Positions 1 to 7,391 of a stretch of DNA of 64,000 bases are shown here, one piece after another. Each line of letters begins with the position of its first letter. Positions within the stretch are counted from its first letter, which is position 1. The notes below the pieces were generated by a model. It did not search any database. It was not told the DNA's origin and saw nothing but the letters and a program-made list of their open reading frames with translations. The position numbers were made by a program, and so were the translations under genes. The DNA comes from Stutzerimonas kunmingensis (lineage in GTDB: Bacteria; Pseudomonadota; Gammaproteobacteria; Pseudomonadales; Pseudomonadaceae), in assembly GCF_900114065.1 (NCBI RefSeq), contig NZ_FORS01000004.1, forward strand, positions 1-64,000. The letters run 5' to 3'.

Positions 1-67
1 GACTGATCTAGCCCCGGTTTTACGGACACCTCAAATGTGACTATACCGTCAGATAGGAAGGTGTCCC

Positions 68-370
68 ATGACAGACAAACGCGAGTACCAACGCTACAGC
101 CCCGAATTCAAGCGAGAGGCAGTCCGTCAGCTGACCGACTCGGATAAGTCCTGCACGCAGCTTGCGCGTGAGCTAGGTATCCGGGTCAATCAGCTCTACA
201 AGTGGAAGCAGCAGCTTGACCAGAAGCAGGGCCACGCGTTCCCGGGCTCTGGCCGCCAGGCTGAGCCAGAAAGCGAAGTGGCTCAGCTGAAGCGCGAAAT
301 GGAGCGATTACGTGAAGAGAACGAAATCCTAAAAAAGGCGGCTGCGTACTTCGCCAAGAGCCTCGTGTGA
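68..370 (+). CDS. IS3-family transposase OrfA (helix-turn-helix subunit)
   Basis: A 100-aa basic protein with the N-terminal helix-turn-helix of IS3-family OrfA (conserved PEFKREAV, then a second helix around LARELGIRVNQLYKWK) and a C-terminal leucine-zipper-like coiled coil (about residues 68-95). It binds the terminal inverted repeats and, fused to OrfB, forms the active transposase. A canonical slippery heptamer A_AAA_AAG lies at 331-337 in its reading frame. The -1 frame is open from there into OrfB, so a fused OrfAB can be made by programmed -1 frameshifting. The stop codon overlaps the GTG start of orfB. Confidence 0.95.
   Translation: MTDKREYQRYSPEFKREAVRQLTDSDKSCTQLARELGIRVNQLYKWKQQLDQKQGHAFPGSGRQAEPESEVAQLKREMERLREENEILKKAAAYFAKSLV
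331..337 (+). promoter_or_regulatory. Programmed -1 ribosomal frameshift site (A6G)
   Basis: The heptamer A AAA AAG is read as CTA-AAA-AAG in orfA. The -1 frame from here contains no stop before the orfB GTG, so slippage would join OrfA to OrfB. This is the standard IS3-family arrangement. Confidence 0.8.
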
Positions 371-1230
371 AGTACGCCTTCATTCGTGATCATGCTGCCC
401 AGTATCCGATCCGCAGGCTTTGCCGAGCGGTTGGCGCTTCGCCAAGCGGGTACTACGCGTGGCGCAATCGAGCAGAGTCGCGGCGTTCGAAGGCAAACCG
501 TATTTTGCTGGGCCAGATCGAGGCGGTTCATCGTGATAGTCGCCAAACGTATGGGCCGATACGTATTCACCGAGAGCTAACTAGTCAGGGGAACAGTGCA
601 GGCCTCAATCGCATAGCTCGTTTGAAGCGAGAGGCCGGTCTCAGGACAAAGCAGACCTTGGTTTGGCAGCAGGCCGGTCGCGGGCGAACGTTTGAACATA
701 TCGTTGAGCATCGACTGCTGAGGCGCTTCTATGCGGATCGACCAAACGAGCGTTGGGTGGCGGACATTACGTTCATTCCGACCGCTCAAGGATGGCTGTA
801 CCTATCGGTGATCATGGATCTCTACTCTCGGCTGATAGTTGGCTGGGCAATGGATAAGAAGCCCAGCCAAGAGCTAGCAACGCTGGCACTGGAAATGAGC
901 CTGGGCAGGCGTGCCAAGCCTGTTGGCCTGCTGCTCCATACCGATCAGGGCGTGCAGTACAGAACCGCTCGTTATCAGGCTCTGCTTGCTCAAAACGATA
1001 TCCAGCCGAGCATGAGCCGTAAAGGTAATTGCCACGACAACGCAGCGATGGAGAGCTTTTTCCATACGCTCAAAACCGAGCATGTGCGGCATCAGAAATA
1101 CCGAACCTTCGACGAGGCTCGGCAAAGCTTGTTCGACTACATCGAAGTGTTTTACAACCGACAGCGACGGCATTCGTATTTGGCGTATATGACGCCGTTC
1201 GAGTATGAACGCCTGCACGCTGTCTCTTAG
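367..1230 (+). CDS. IS3-family transposase OrfB (DDE integrase core)
   Basis: A 287-aa catalytic half of the transposase. An N-terminal HTH_21-type segment is followed by an rve integrase core. The DDE triad is visible: Asp in WVADITFIP, Asp in LLHTDQGVQY, and Glu in AAMESFFHTLK, with the spacing and downstream basic residues usual in IS3 elements. It starts with GTG at 367, overlapping the orfA stop by four bases. It probably acts mainly as the OrfAB frameshift product. No premature stop or deletion is seen. Confidence 0.95.
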   Translation: MKYAFIRDHAAQYPIRRLCRAVGASPSGYYAWRNRAESRRSKANRILLGQIEAVHRDSRQTYGPIRIHRELTSQGNSAGLNRIARLKREAGLRTKQTLVWQQAGRGRTFEHIVEHRLLRRFYADRPNERWVADITFIPTAQGWLYLSVIMDLYSRLIVGWAMDKKPSQELATLALEMSLGRRAKPVGLLLHTDQGVQYRTARYQALLAQNDIQPSMSRKGNCHDNAAMESFFHTLKTEHVRHQKYRTFDEARQSLFDYIEVFYNRQRRHSYLAYMTPFEYERLHAVS

Positions 1231-1292
1231 GTCGGTGTCCGTGAAATCGGGGTCAGTTCAGACTGACCCCTTTCATCTCCGTCGCTGCCCAG

Positions 1293-2993
1293 TTGCAACC
1301 GGCGGACATGGCGCTGCTGGCCGGCAGCGGATTTCGCTGCGTCATCAACAACCGCCCGGACAACGAGGACGAAGGCCAGCCGTCCAGCGAGGCCATGCGC
1401 ACCGCCGCCGAGGCATCCGGCCTCGAGTATCACCATCTACCGGTCGTATCCGGGCAGATCACTGATGCCGACGTCGCGGCCTTCCGAGCGCTACTGGCGC
1501 GGATCAAGGGGCCAGCACTGGCGTTCTGTCGCACCGGGACACGCTCGGCCTCGCTCTGGGCACTGGCCGAGGCCCATCACCTCGACCCGCAGGTGTTGCT
1601 GCAGACAGCTCAGCAAGCCAGTTACGACCTCAGCGGCCTGCTGCCACGCATGCAGGGTTACTGGCAGTCGACAACCGATCTGCCGCTGCCGGGCGCTTCG
1701 AACTTCGCCGTCACGCCGCGCTACGACGTGCTGGTGATTGGCGGCGGCGCAGCCGGCTGCGCCGTGACAGCCAGTTTGCTCAAGCGCGACCCCGAACTGC
1801 GCGTCGCAATCATCGAACCCCGTGAACAGCACTACTATCAGCCCGGCTGGACACTGGTAGGCGCCGGCGTGTTCGACCGCGCCGCCACGGAGCGCGCGAT
1901 GAGTCGCTGCATTCCGTCCAAGGCGCAATGGATCCGCGCGGCTGCCGAAGCCTTCGAGCCGGAGCACCAGCAAGTGGTGCTCGAAGACGGCAGCCGCATC
2001 GGCTATCGGGCGCTGGTGGTCTGCCCGGGCCTGAGCCTCGACTGGGACGCCATCGAAGGCGCCCGCGACAGCCTCGGCAAGTTCGGCGTGACCTCGAATT
2101 ACGCCTTCGAACTGGCGCCCTACACCTGGCAACTGGTGCAGAACCTGCGCGGCGGCAAGGCGCTATTCACCCAGCCACCCATGCCGATCAAGTGCGCCGG
2201 CGCACCGCAGAAGGCGATGTACCTGTCCTGCGATCACTGGCGCCAGCAAGGCGTGCTGAAGGATATCGAGGTCGACTTCTGTTCGGCTGGCGCGGTCCTG
2301 TTCGGCGTCGCAGACTTCGTGCCCGCGCTGATGCAGTACGTCGAGCGCTACGGCGCGCGGCTGAACTTCAACCACAATCTGGTGGCTGTCGACGGACCGG
2401 CGCGCAAGGCCTGGTTCAAGGTGACCGACAGCGCCGGGCAAAGTACCACGGTGGAGCGTGAGTTCGATTTGCTGCACATGGTGCCACCGCAGCACGCACC
2501 GGACTTCATTCGCCACAGCGCCCTGGCCAACGCCGACGGCTGGTTCGAGGCCGAGCACGAGACGCTTCGGCATCCGCGCTTCGGCAACGTCTTCAGCCTC
2601 GGCGATGTGTGTTCCGCGCCCAACGCCAAGACCGCAGCAGCGGTGCGCAAACAGGCACCGGTGGTCGCCGAAAACGTGCTGAGTGTGCTCAAGGGCAGCG
2701 GCCCGCGGGCGATCTACGATGGTTACGGCTCCTGCCCGCTGACCGTCGAGCACGGCAAGGTGATCCTCGCCGAGTTCGGCTATGGCGGAAAGCTGCTGCC
2801 GACGTTCCCGCTCGACCCGAAAGTGCCGCGCCGCCTGGCCTGGAAGCTGAAGACCCAATGGATGCCGTCGATCTACTTCGAGATGATGCTCAAGGGCCAT
2901 GAATGGCTGGCCGAGCCGAAGCATCTGGACTTCGAACCGCGCCCGGCCGAGGCACCCGACGCTTGCGACTTCACCCAGGAGAAGAAGGGATGA
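1293..2993 (+). CDS. DUF442 phosphatase-like / type II sulfide:quinone oxidoreductase fusion, 5' end cut by IS
   Basis: A bifunctional protein. The N-terminal part (about residues 1-115) is a DUF442/tyrosine-phosphatase-like domain with a CX5R loop, FCRTGTRS (Cys about 79). From about 145 there is an FAD-dependent oxidoreductase with the dinucleotide motif VIGGGAAGCA. The SQR cysteines match type II (SQOR-like) enzymes: Cys about 301 in KCAGAPQK and about 440 in GDVCSAPNAKT. The expected role is oxidation of sulfide to persulfide with electrons passed to quinone. The native frame is open upstream to 1245 and encodes LTPFISVAAQ just inside the IS junction, which fits the usual start of the DUF442 domain. 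The true ATG and promoter were therefore separated by the IS. TTG 1293 or ATG 1308 are only fallback starts. The stop overlaps the next start (ATGA). Confidence 0.85.
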   Translation: MQPADMALLAGSGFRCVINNRPDNEDEGQPSSEAMRTAAEASGLEYHHLPVVSGQITDADVAAFRALLARIKGPALAFCRTGTRSASLWALAEAHHLDPQVLLQTAQQASYDLSGLLPRMQGYWQSTTDLPLPGASNFAVTPRYDVLVIGGGAAGCAVTASLLKRDPELRVAIIEPREQHYYQPGWTLVGAGVFDRAATERAMSRCIPSKAQWIRAAAEAFEPEHQQVVLEDGSRIGYRALVVCPGLSLDWDAIEGARDSLGKFGVTSNYAFELAPYTWQLVQNLRGGKALFTQPPMPIKCAGAPQKAMYLSCDHWRQQGVLKDIEVDFCSAGAVLFGVADFVPALMQYVERYGARLNFNHNLVAVDGPARKAWFKVTDSAGQSTTVEREFDLLHMVPPQHAPDFIRHSALANADGWFEAEHETLRHPRFGNVFSLGDVCSAPNAKTAAAVRKQAPVVAENVLSVLKGSGPRAIYDGYGSCPLTVEHGKVILAEFGYGGKLLPTFPLDPKVPRRLAWKLKTQWMPSIYFEMMLKGHEWLAEPKHLDFEPRPAEAPDACDFTQEKKG

Positions 2994-4768
2994 AGCAGCG
3001 CTTGGCCCGCTACATGCCCATATTGGAGTGGGTCAGGCGCTATGATCGCGCGGCCGCGGCCAAGGACAGCCTGGCCGCGCTGATCGTAACGCTGATGCTG
3101 ATCCCACAGAGCCTCGCCTACGCCATGCTCGCCGGCCTGCCGCCAGTGACCGGCCTGTACGCCAGCATGCTGCCGCTGATCGCCTATACCCTGTTCGGCA
3201 CCAGTCGCACCCTGGCAGTCGGCCCGGTGGCAGTGGTATCGCTGATGACTGCGGCCGCCTTGGGCCCGTTGTTCGCCCCGGGTAGCGCGGAATATGCAGG
3301 CGCGGCCATGCTGCTGGCGCTGCTCTCCGGCGCGGTGCTGCTGCTCATGGCCATGCTGCGCCTGGGCTTTTTAGCGAATTTCCTCAGCCATCCGGTGATT
3401 TCCGGCTTCATCAGCGCTTCGGGCATCCTCATCGCTCTCGGCCAGCTCAAGCACATCCTCGGCATCTCAACCGGAGGTGAAAGCGCCGTGGAGCTGGTTC
3501 GGGGCCTGCTTGGAGCGCTGTCGCAAATGCATCTGCCGACGTTCATCGTCGGCACGACGAGCCTGCTATTTCTCTACCTTGTGCGCAGCCGCCTCTCCAC
3601 TTGGCTGCAGCGTTTGGGTATGAGTCCGCATATCGCCGGCACGCTGAGCAAGATCGGGCCGGTCGCTGCCTTGCTGCTGGCGATAGCGGCGGTCAGCGTC
3701 TTTCAGCTCGCCGATGCCGGCGTGCGGGTAGTCGGTGCGGTGCCTGGCGGCCTACCCAGCATGAGGCTGCCGACGCTGGATATGACGCTAGCACTGCAAC
3801 TGCTGCCTGCGGCGGTGCTGATCAGCCTGGTCGGCTTCGTCGAGTCGGTTTCCGTGGCGCAGACCCTGGCGGCCAAGCGCCGCGAACGCATCGAGCCTAA
3901 CCAGGAACTGATCGCGCTTGGCGGCGCCAATGTCGCCGCGGCCCTCAGTGGTGGCTTTCCGGTAACCGGCGGCTTCGCCCGCTCGGTGGTCAACTTCGAT
4001 GCTGGCGCACAGACGCCGCTGGCTGGTGCGCTGACCGCAGTGGGCATCGGCCTCACTGTGCTGCTGTTCACGCCACTGTTCCGCAATCTGCCACACGCGG
4101 TACTGGCCGCGACGATCATTGTCGCTGTGCTCAGCCTGGTGGACCTCTCCGCCCTGCGCCGCACCTGGCGCTACTCCCGACAGGACGCCGCGGCCATGGC
4201 TGCCACCATGCTCGGTGTGCTGCTGATCGGCGTGGAGAGCGGCATCCTGCTCGGTGTCGGCCTATCGCTGTTGCTGTTTCTCTGGCGCACCAGCCAGCCG
4301 CATATTGCCGTGGTCGGCCAGCTGCCGGGTAGCGAACATTTTCGCAACATCGAGCGCTTCGCCGTAATACAGAGCCCGAGGGTGCTCTCGGTGCGCGTCG
4401 ACGAGAGCCTGTATTTCCCCAATGCGCGCTTCCTCGAAGACCGCGTCGCCGAGCTGATCGGGCGCTATCCGCAGGCCGAGCACCTGGTGCTGATGTGTCC
4501 AGGCGTGAACCTGATCGACGCCAGCGCCCTGGAGAGTCTTGAGGCCATCACGGCCCGCCTGCACACCGCAGGCATCCAGCTCCATCTTTCCGAGGTCAAG
4601 GGGCCGGTCATGGACCGATTACGGAACACTGATTTCATCGCTCATTTGGGCGGTCAGGTTTTCATCAGCCAGTACGAAGCGCTGCTCGCACTGGACCCGG
4701 ACACCACCCACCATGCCCGTGAACGGCAGCGTGAATGTTTTGGCAACATCAAGGAGAACGCAGGATGA
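2990..4768 (+). CDS. SulP-family inorganic anion transporter with STAS domain
   Basis: A 592-aa membrane protein of the SulP (SLC26-like) family. The N-terminal signature around SLAALIVTLMLIPQSLAYA and LAGLPPVTGLYAS is clear. It is followed by about 10-12 hydrophobic segments up to about residue 425 and a cytoplasmic STAS domain (about 440-560, with MCPGVNLIDASALESL). ATG 2990 overlaps the preceding stop codon, which I prefer to the in-frame upstream start that would overlap by 90 bases. The likely substrate is sulfate or a related sulfur oxyanion, judged from the sulfide-oxidation neighbours; SulP proteins also carry bicarbonate and other anions, so the substrate is inferred. Confidence 0.9.
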   Translation: MKQRLARYMPILEWVRRYDRAAAAKDSLAALIVTLMLIPQSLAYAMLAGLPPVTGLYASMLPLIAYTLFGTSRTLAVGPVAVVSLMTAAALGPLFAPGSAEYAGAAMLLALLSGAVLLLMAMLRLGFLANFLSHPVISGFISASGILIALGQLKHILGISTGGESAVELVRGLLGALSQMHLPTFIVGTTSLLFLYLVRSRLSTWLQRLGMSPHIAGTLSKIGPVAALLLAIAAVSVFQLADAGVRVVGAVPGGLPSMRLPTLDMTLALQLLPAAVLISLVGFVESVSVAQTLAAKRRERIEPNQELIALGGANVAAALSGGFPVTGGFARSVVNFDAGAQTPLAGALTAVGIGLTVLLFTPLFRNLPHAVLAATIIVAVLSLVDLSALRRTWRYSRQDAAAMAATMLGVLLIGVESGILLGVGLSLLLFLWRTSQPHIAVVGQLPGSEHFRNIERFAVIQSPRVLSVRVDESLYFPNARFLEDRVAELIGRYPQAEHLVLMCPGVNLIDASALESLEAITARLHTAGIQLHLSEVKGPVMDRLRNTDFIAHLGGQVFISQYEALLALDPDTTHHARERQRECFGNIKENAG

Positions 4769-5145
4769 AGAACGCACATGACCTCGTCGAACTGGCCCGG
4801 GCCCACATACAGGAAGTCGCAGTCGCGGATGCCGACGCCGCGATCCAGGCAGCGGACGTGCTGATCGACGTGCGCGAGGCGGATGAGTTTCGTGAGGGCC
4901 ATATCGCCGGCGCCCTCAACATTCCGCGGGGGCTGCTGGAGTTCAAGCTCAGCGGCACACCGGAACTCGCCGCGCGCGACATTAACATCGTGCTCTATTG
5001 CAAGACCAGCGGTCGCGCCGCACTGTCCGCAGCAGCGCTGCAGGACATGGGCTACCTGCATGTCCAGTCGATCGCCGGCGGGTTCGACGCCTGGCTCGGC
5101 GCGAACAAGCCCGTTGTGAAGCCGAGCCTGCTCAGTTTCGAATAG
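4765..5145 (+). CDS. Rhodanese-like sulfurtransferase (single domain, cytoplasmic)
   Basis: A 126-aa single rhodanese domain with no signal peptide. The CDC25/rhodanese landmarks are present: LIDVREADEFREGHI, then the active-site loop YCKTSGRAA with catalytic Cys79. It would carry a persulfide on Cys79 and pass it to an acceptor. ATG 4765 overlaps the SulP stop (ATGA) and is preceded by AAGGAG at 4751-4756, so it is translationally coupled to the transporter and the SQR fusion. The likely role is handling of persulfide generated by sulfide oxidation. A strong terminator follows. Confidence 0.9.
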   Translation: MKNAHDLVELARAHIQEVAVADADAAIQAADVLIDVREADEFREGHIAGALNIPRGLLEFKLSGTPELAARDINIVLYCKTSGRAALSAAALQDMGYLHVQSIAGGFDAWLGANKPVVKPSLLSFE

Positions 5146-5166
5146 CCGGATAGCAGCGCGCTGACG

Positions 5167-5196
5167 AAAAAGGCCGACATCGATGTCGGCCTTTTT
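5167..5196. terminator. Rho-independent terminator (bidirectional)
   Basis: A near-perfect hairpin of AAGGCCGACAT with its complement around a CG centre, flanked by A-run and T-run. It ends the SQR-SulP-rhodanese operon on the plus strand and the bigR-YeeE-DUF2892 operon coming the other way. Confidence 0.9.
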
Positions 5197-5216
5197 GCTG
5201 TGGAGCTTCGCAGACT

Positions 5217-5417
5217 TCAGGACTTGGAATCGCACGCCTTGCAAGTCTTGATACCGAGCAGCGTATACGCTGGGCAGAAACGGAAGATGCCAGTCGCCAG
5301 CGGCAACAGACCGATCCAGCCCCAGGCGCCGATCACGCCGCCCAGGCTCAGACCGATAAGCACCAAGCCGACAACGATGCGTAGTGCCCGATCAATGGTT
5401 CCAACGTTGGCTTTCAT
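5217..5417 (-). CDS. DUF2892 (YgaP-type) small membrane protein
   Basis: A 66-aa protein starting MKANVGTIDRALR, the usual opening of DUF2892. Two hydrophobic helices (about residues 12-28 and 30-46) and a C-terminal pair of cysteines (KTCKACDSK) follow. The start at 5417 is preceded by a good GGGAGGT ribosome site; longer in-frame starts would run through the upstream gene. DUF2892 modules often accompany rhodaneses (YgaP is a rhodanese-DUF2892 fusion). The rhodanese sits just across the terminator here, so a role in sulfur metabolism at the membrane is inferred. It is last in the minus-strand operon. Confidence 0.85.
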   Translation of the reverse strand: MKANVGTIDRALRIVVGLVLIGLSLGGVIGAWGWIGLLPLATGIFRFCPAYTLLGIKTCKACDSKS

Positions 5418-5430
5418 AAAGACCTCCCGG

Positions 5431-5850
5431 TCAGCAAGCGCGCCGGCGTTCCAGCGCAGAGAACAACAGCATTCCGCCAAGCATGGCGAGAACGAAAAGC
5501 ACGACCTGCCAGTGCCCGCCGAGCAGCATGGCAACGGCCGGGCCCGGACAGATGCCGGCAATTCCCCAGCCCACCCCGAACAGCAGGCTGCCACCGATCA
5601 GCCGACCATCCAGCTCGCGCTTGGTCGGCAGCTGCATCGGCGCATCGAGTAAAGAGCGCTCGTGTTTCCTGGCCCAGGTGAAAGGCACCAGCGCCGTAGC
5701 GATGGCACCGATCATCACCAGCGCCAACGAGGGATCCCAGGCGCCCACCAGATCGAGGAAACCGATGACCTTGGCCGGGTTAGCCATTCCGGAAAGCAGC
5801 AGCCCCAGCCCGAATAGCAGACCAGCAGCAAACGAAGTCAACTTGCGCAT
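5431..5850 (-). CDS. YeeE/YedE-family (DUF6691) transporter subunit, second half
   Basis: A 139-aa membrane protein with about four hydrophobic helices. It carries the family motifs LLSGMANPAKVIGFLD near the N-terminus and GVGWGIAGICPGPA with a conserved cysteine near residue 101. It corresponds to one half of YeeE/YedE (TsuA-like) channels, which import thiosulfate or related sulfur compounds through a chain of cysteines. Its partner half is immediately upstream, with two bases between them. The start at 5850 gives a compact protein of the usual 135-145 aa. Confidence 0.88.
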   Translation of the reverse strand: MRKLTSFAAGLLFGLGLLLSGMANPAKVIGFLDLVGAWDPSLALVMIGAIATALVPFTWARKHERSLLDAPMQLPTKRELDGRLIGGSLLFGVGWGIAGICPGPAVAMLLGGHWQVVLFVLAMLGGMLLFSALERRRAC

Positions 5851-5852
5851 GC

Positions 5853-6287
5853 TCAGCCCCCCAACAGATGACGTAGTACATAGACCGTGGCGAAGCCGGC
5901 GACCATGAATGCCACGGTAGCCAAGATGGAGCGAGGTGACAGTCGCGAGATCCCGCAGACCCCATGCCCACTGGTGCAACCGGAGCCGTAGCGAGTACCG
6001 ACGCCGACCAACATCCCGGCCACCAGCAGACCGATCCAGCCGGACTGAAACTCCATCGCTGGCAGGGTGGCAAACAGCATCCACAGGAGCGGCGCGAGCA
6101 GGATGCCGAGCAGAAACAACAGTTTTTCGCTTCGCCCCTCGTCCGCCGTTTCCAGCAGGCTGGCAAGCAGCCCGCTGATCCCGGCGATTCGGCCATTGAG
6201 CAGGACGAACAAGCTGGCCGCGGCACCGATGAGGACACCACCAGCCAACGCCGTCCAGGGTGTGAAGTTGATCCAGTCGATGGTCAT
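5853..6287 (-). CDS. YeeE/YedE-family transporter subunit, first half
   Basis: A 144-aa membrane protein with a first helix pair ([28 protein letters not shown]) and the signature [24 protein letters not shown], which includes conserved cysteines. It belongs to the YeeE/YedE family of sulfur-compound transporters and pairs with the following gene to make the two-part permease. Its start overlaps the stop of the BigR-like repressor by four bases (ATGA), so expression is coupled to the regulator. The substrate (thiosulfate, persulfide or similar) is inferred from family and context. Confidence 0.88.
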   Translation of the reverse strand: MTIDWINFTPWTALAGGVLIGAAASLFVLLNGRIAGISGLLASLLETADEGRSEKLLFLLGILLAPLLWMLFATLPAMEFQSGWIGLLVAGMLVGVGTRYGSGCTSGHGVCGISRLSPRSILATVAFMVAGFATVYVLRHLLGG

Positions 6288-6601
6288 TGCTTGCCCCCTT
6301 CACAGAACAGCTGATAAAGCGTCGTGATCACCGCCAATGCTTCAGCGCTGCTGATCCGGTAGTAGACCTGCTTACCTTCGCGGCGCGTTGCAACAAGCCC
6401 CTCCCGGCGCAATACGGCGAGCTGCTGCGACAGCGTCGGCTGCTGAATGCCCAGCAGCTGTTCCAGCTCGGAGACGTTGCGCTCGCCCAGCGACAACTGG
6501 CAAAGCAGCAACAGGCGGTCAGGGTTGGCCAAAGCCTTCAGCAAAGCCCCCGCGGACGCCGCATTGGCGCGCAGTTGCTCGATATCCAGATCGGCAGTCA
6601 T
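6284..6601 (-). CDS. BigR/SqrR-like ArsR-family persulfide-sensing repressor
   Basis: A 105-aa winged-helix protein of the ArsR/SmtB family (LLKALANPDRLLLL, recognition helix QPTLSQQLAVLRREGL, wing TRREGKQVYYRI). It has just two cysteines, Cys34 in helix 3 and Cys100 at the C-terminus. The 66-residue spacing equals that of the redox cysteine pair in Xylella BigR (Cys42/Cys108), which forms a disulfide or tetrasulfide with reactive sulfur and releases DNA. No metal-site CVC motif is seen. It is the first gene of the operon with the two YeeE-type genes and DUF2892. An AT-rich palindrome overlaps its promoter. Confidence 0.88.
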   Translation of the reverse strand: MTADLDIEQLRANAASAGALLKALANPDRLLLLCQLSLGERNVSELEQLLGIQQPTLSQQLAVLRREGLVATRREGKQVYYRISSAEALAVITTLYQLFCEGGKQ

Positions 6602-6631
6602 AGGTCAGCGATCAAACACTTAAGATGATGA

Positions 6632-6661
6632 CAATATATTTTTTTATATATTGTTTGGCAA
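6632..6661 (-). promoter_or_regulatory. bigR promoter with overlapping palindromic operator
   Basis: On the minus strand, TTGCCA (complement of 6656-6661), a 17-base spacer and TATATT (complement of 6633-6638) make a good sigma70 promoter. A palindrome CAATATAT-N6-ATATATTG (6632-6653) covers the spacer and -10, as expected for an autoregulated ArsR-type repressor. Confidence 0.65.
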
Positions 6662-6784
6662 GCCCTGACCGAAAGAAGTTGGCCGCCAGCGGCGGCGTCG
6701 CTAGCATGCCCCTACCCGTATATGAGCCGCGCCCCTAATCGGAATCTTCGCAGGCTCTCCATCCAGTCATGTCGAGGTAGCCGC

Positions 6785-7075
6785 ATGAATGACCAGACCC
6801 TCCCCGTGGAATCCGCAGAGATGCAGGCCCAGCAGCAGGCCATGCTGAAACGTTTAGCGAGAGTCGAGGGGCAGGTGCGCGGCATCCAGGCAATGATCAA
6901 GCGAGGCGAAGATTGCGAAGCCATCGCTCAGCAGTTTTCCGCTGCTCGTAGCGCGCTGGACAAAGCCTACCGACTGATGCTGACCTGCCTGATCGAAGAG
7001 GCGCTGCACGACCAGACGCAAGATACAGGCGAGACCCTGGAACGGGTGCGCAGCATCTTCACCAAATACACCTGA
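6785..7075 (+). CDS. CsoR/RcnR/FrmR-family transcriptional regulator
   Basis: A 96-aa all-helical DUF156 regulator (KRLARVEGQVRGIQAMIKRGEDCEAIAQQFSAAR). The first conserved Cys is present in GEDC. In place of the usual His about 25 residues later, the sequence reads LTCLIEEALH, giving a Cys one position earlier. The ligand fingerprint therefore differs from copper (CsoR), nickel (RcnR) and formaldehyde (FrmR) types. The Cys pair could instead react with persulfide, as in CstR, but the spacing is not the CstR one either. It is divergent from bigR with a 183-bp shared region. ATG 6785 has GAGGT upstream; an in-frame ATG at 6722 is less likely. Confidence 0.8.
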   Translation: MNDQTLPVESAEMQAQQQAMLKRLARVEGQVRGIQAMIKRGEDCEAIAQQFSAARSALDKAYRLMLTCLIEEALHDQTQDTGETLERVRSIFTKYT

Positions 7076-7231
7076 GGGAACGCCACCCGCCTTGAGCCTC
7101 CTCCGGCAGCCCGCCGCGCGATGCAGTAGGCTGGCCTGAGGTAGCGGACGGCGCCAGCGCATGGCAAGCCACGCAGGCGCTGGGCATAAAGATCAGCAAG
7201 AGCTGAGATCTGAAAGGGATCGACTGAAACG

Positions 7232-7259
7232 AAAAAAGCGACCCTGAGGTCGCTTTTTT
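7232..7259. terminator. Rho-independent terminator after the tRNA genes
   Basis: A perfect hairpin AAGCGACC-CTGA-GGTCGCTT with flanking A6 and T6 runs, about 40 bases beyond the 3' end of tRNA-Gly on the minus strand. It works in both directions and may also stop the CsoR-family gene transcript. Confidence 0.9.
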
Positions 7260-7298
7260 CTTTCTTCGATCACCTTGAAAAGGCCACCGAAGAGAATT

Positions 7299-7374
<76 letters not shown>

Positions 7375-7391
7375 GTTGTCTACAACAAATA

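Larger units (their letters stand above)
4..1260 (+). mobile_element. IS3-family insertion sequence, complete
   Basis: A complete IS3-family element with two overlapping reading frames and 27-bp imperfect terminal inverted repeats: left end 4-30, right end 1234-1260. The ends begin TG and finish CA. The left repeat starts TGATCTAGCCCCGG and the complement of the right starts TGAACTGACCCCGA; both finish ACGGACACC. The triplet GAC occurs at 1-3 and again at 1261-1263, the 3-bp target duplication expected for this family. Both reading frames are open and the catalytic residues are present, so the copy looks functional and recent. It interrupts the 5' end of the DUF442/sulfide:quinone oxidoreductase gene downstream. 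Confidence 0.95.
1..1263. repeat. 3-bp target-site duplication (GAC at 1-3 and 1261-1263)
   Basis: GAC directly flanks both ends of the IS. Three-base duplications are typical of IS3-family transposition. The left copy is the first triplet of the window, so the interrupted gene's original start codon lies outside. Confidence 0.8.

Noticed and set aside
2903-2989. SulP start at 2903
   Set aside because: It would add 29 hydrophilic residues inside the previous gene; ATG 2990 overlaps the stop in the usual ATGA way and gives the standard N-terminus.
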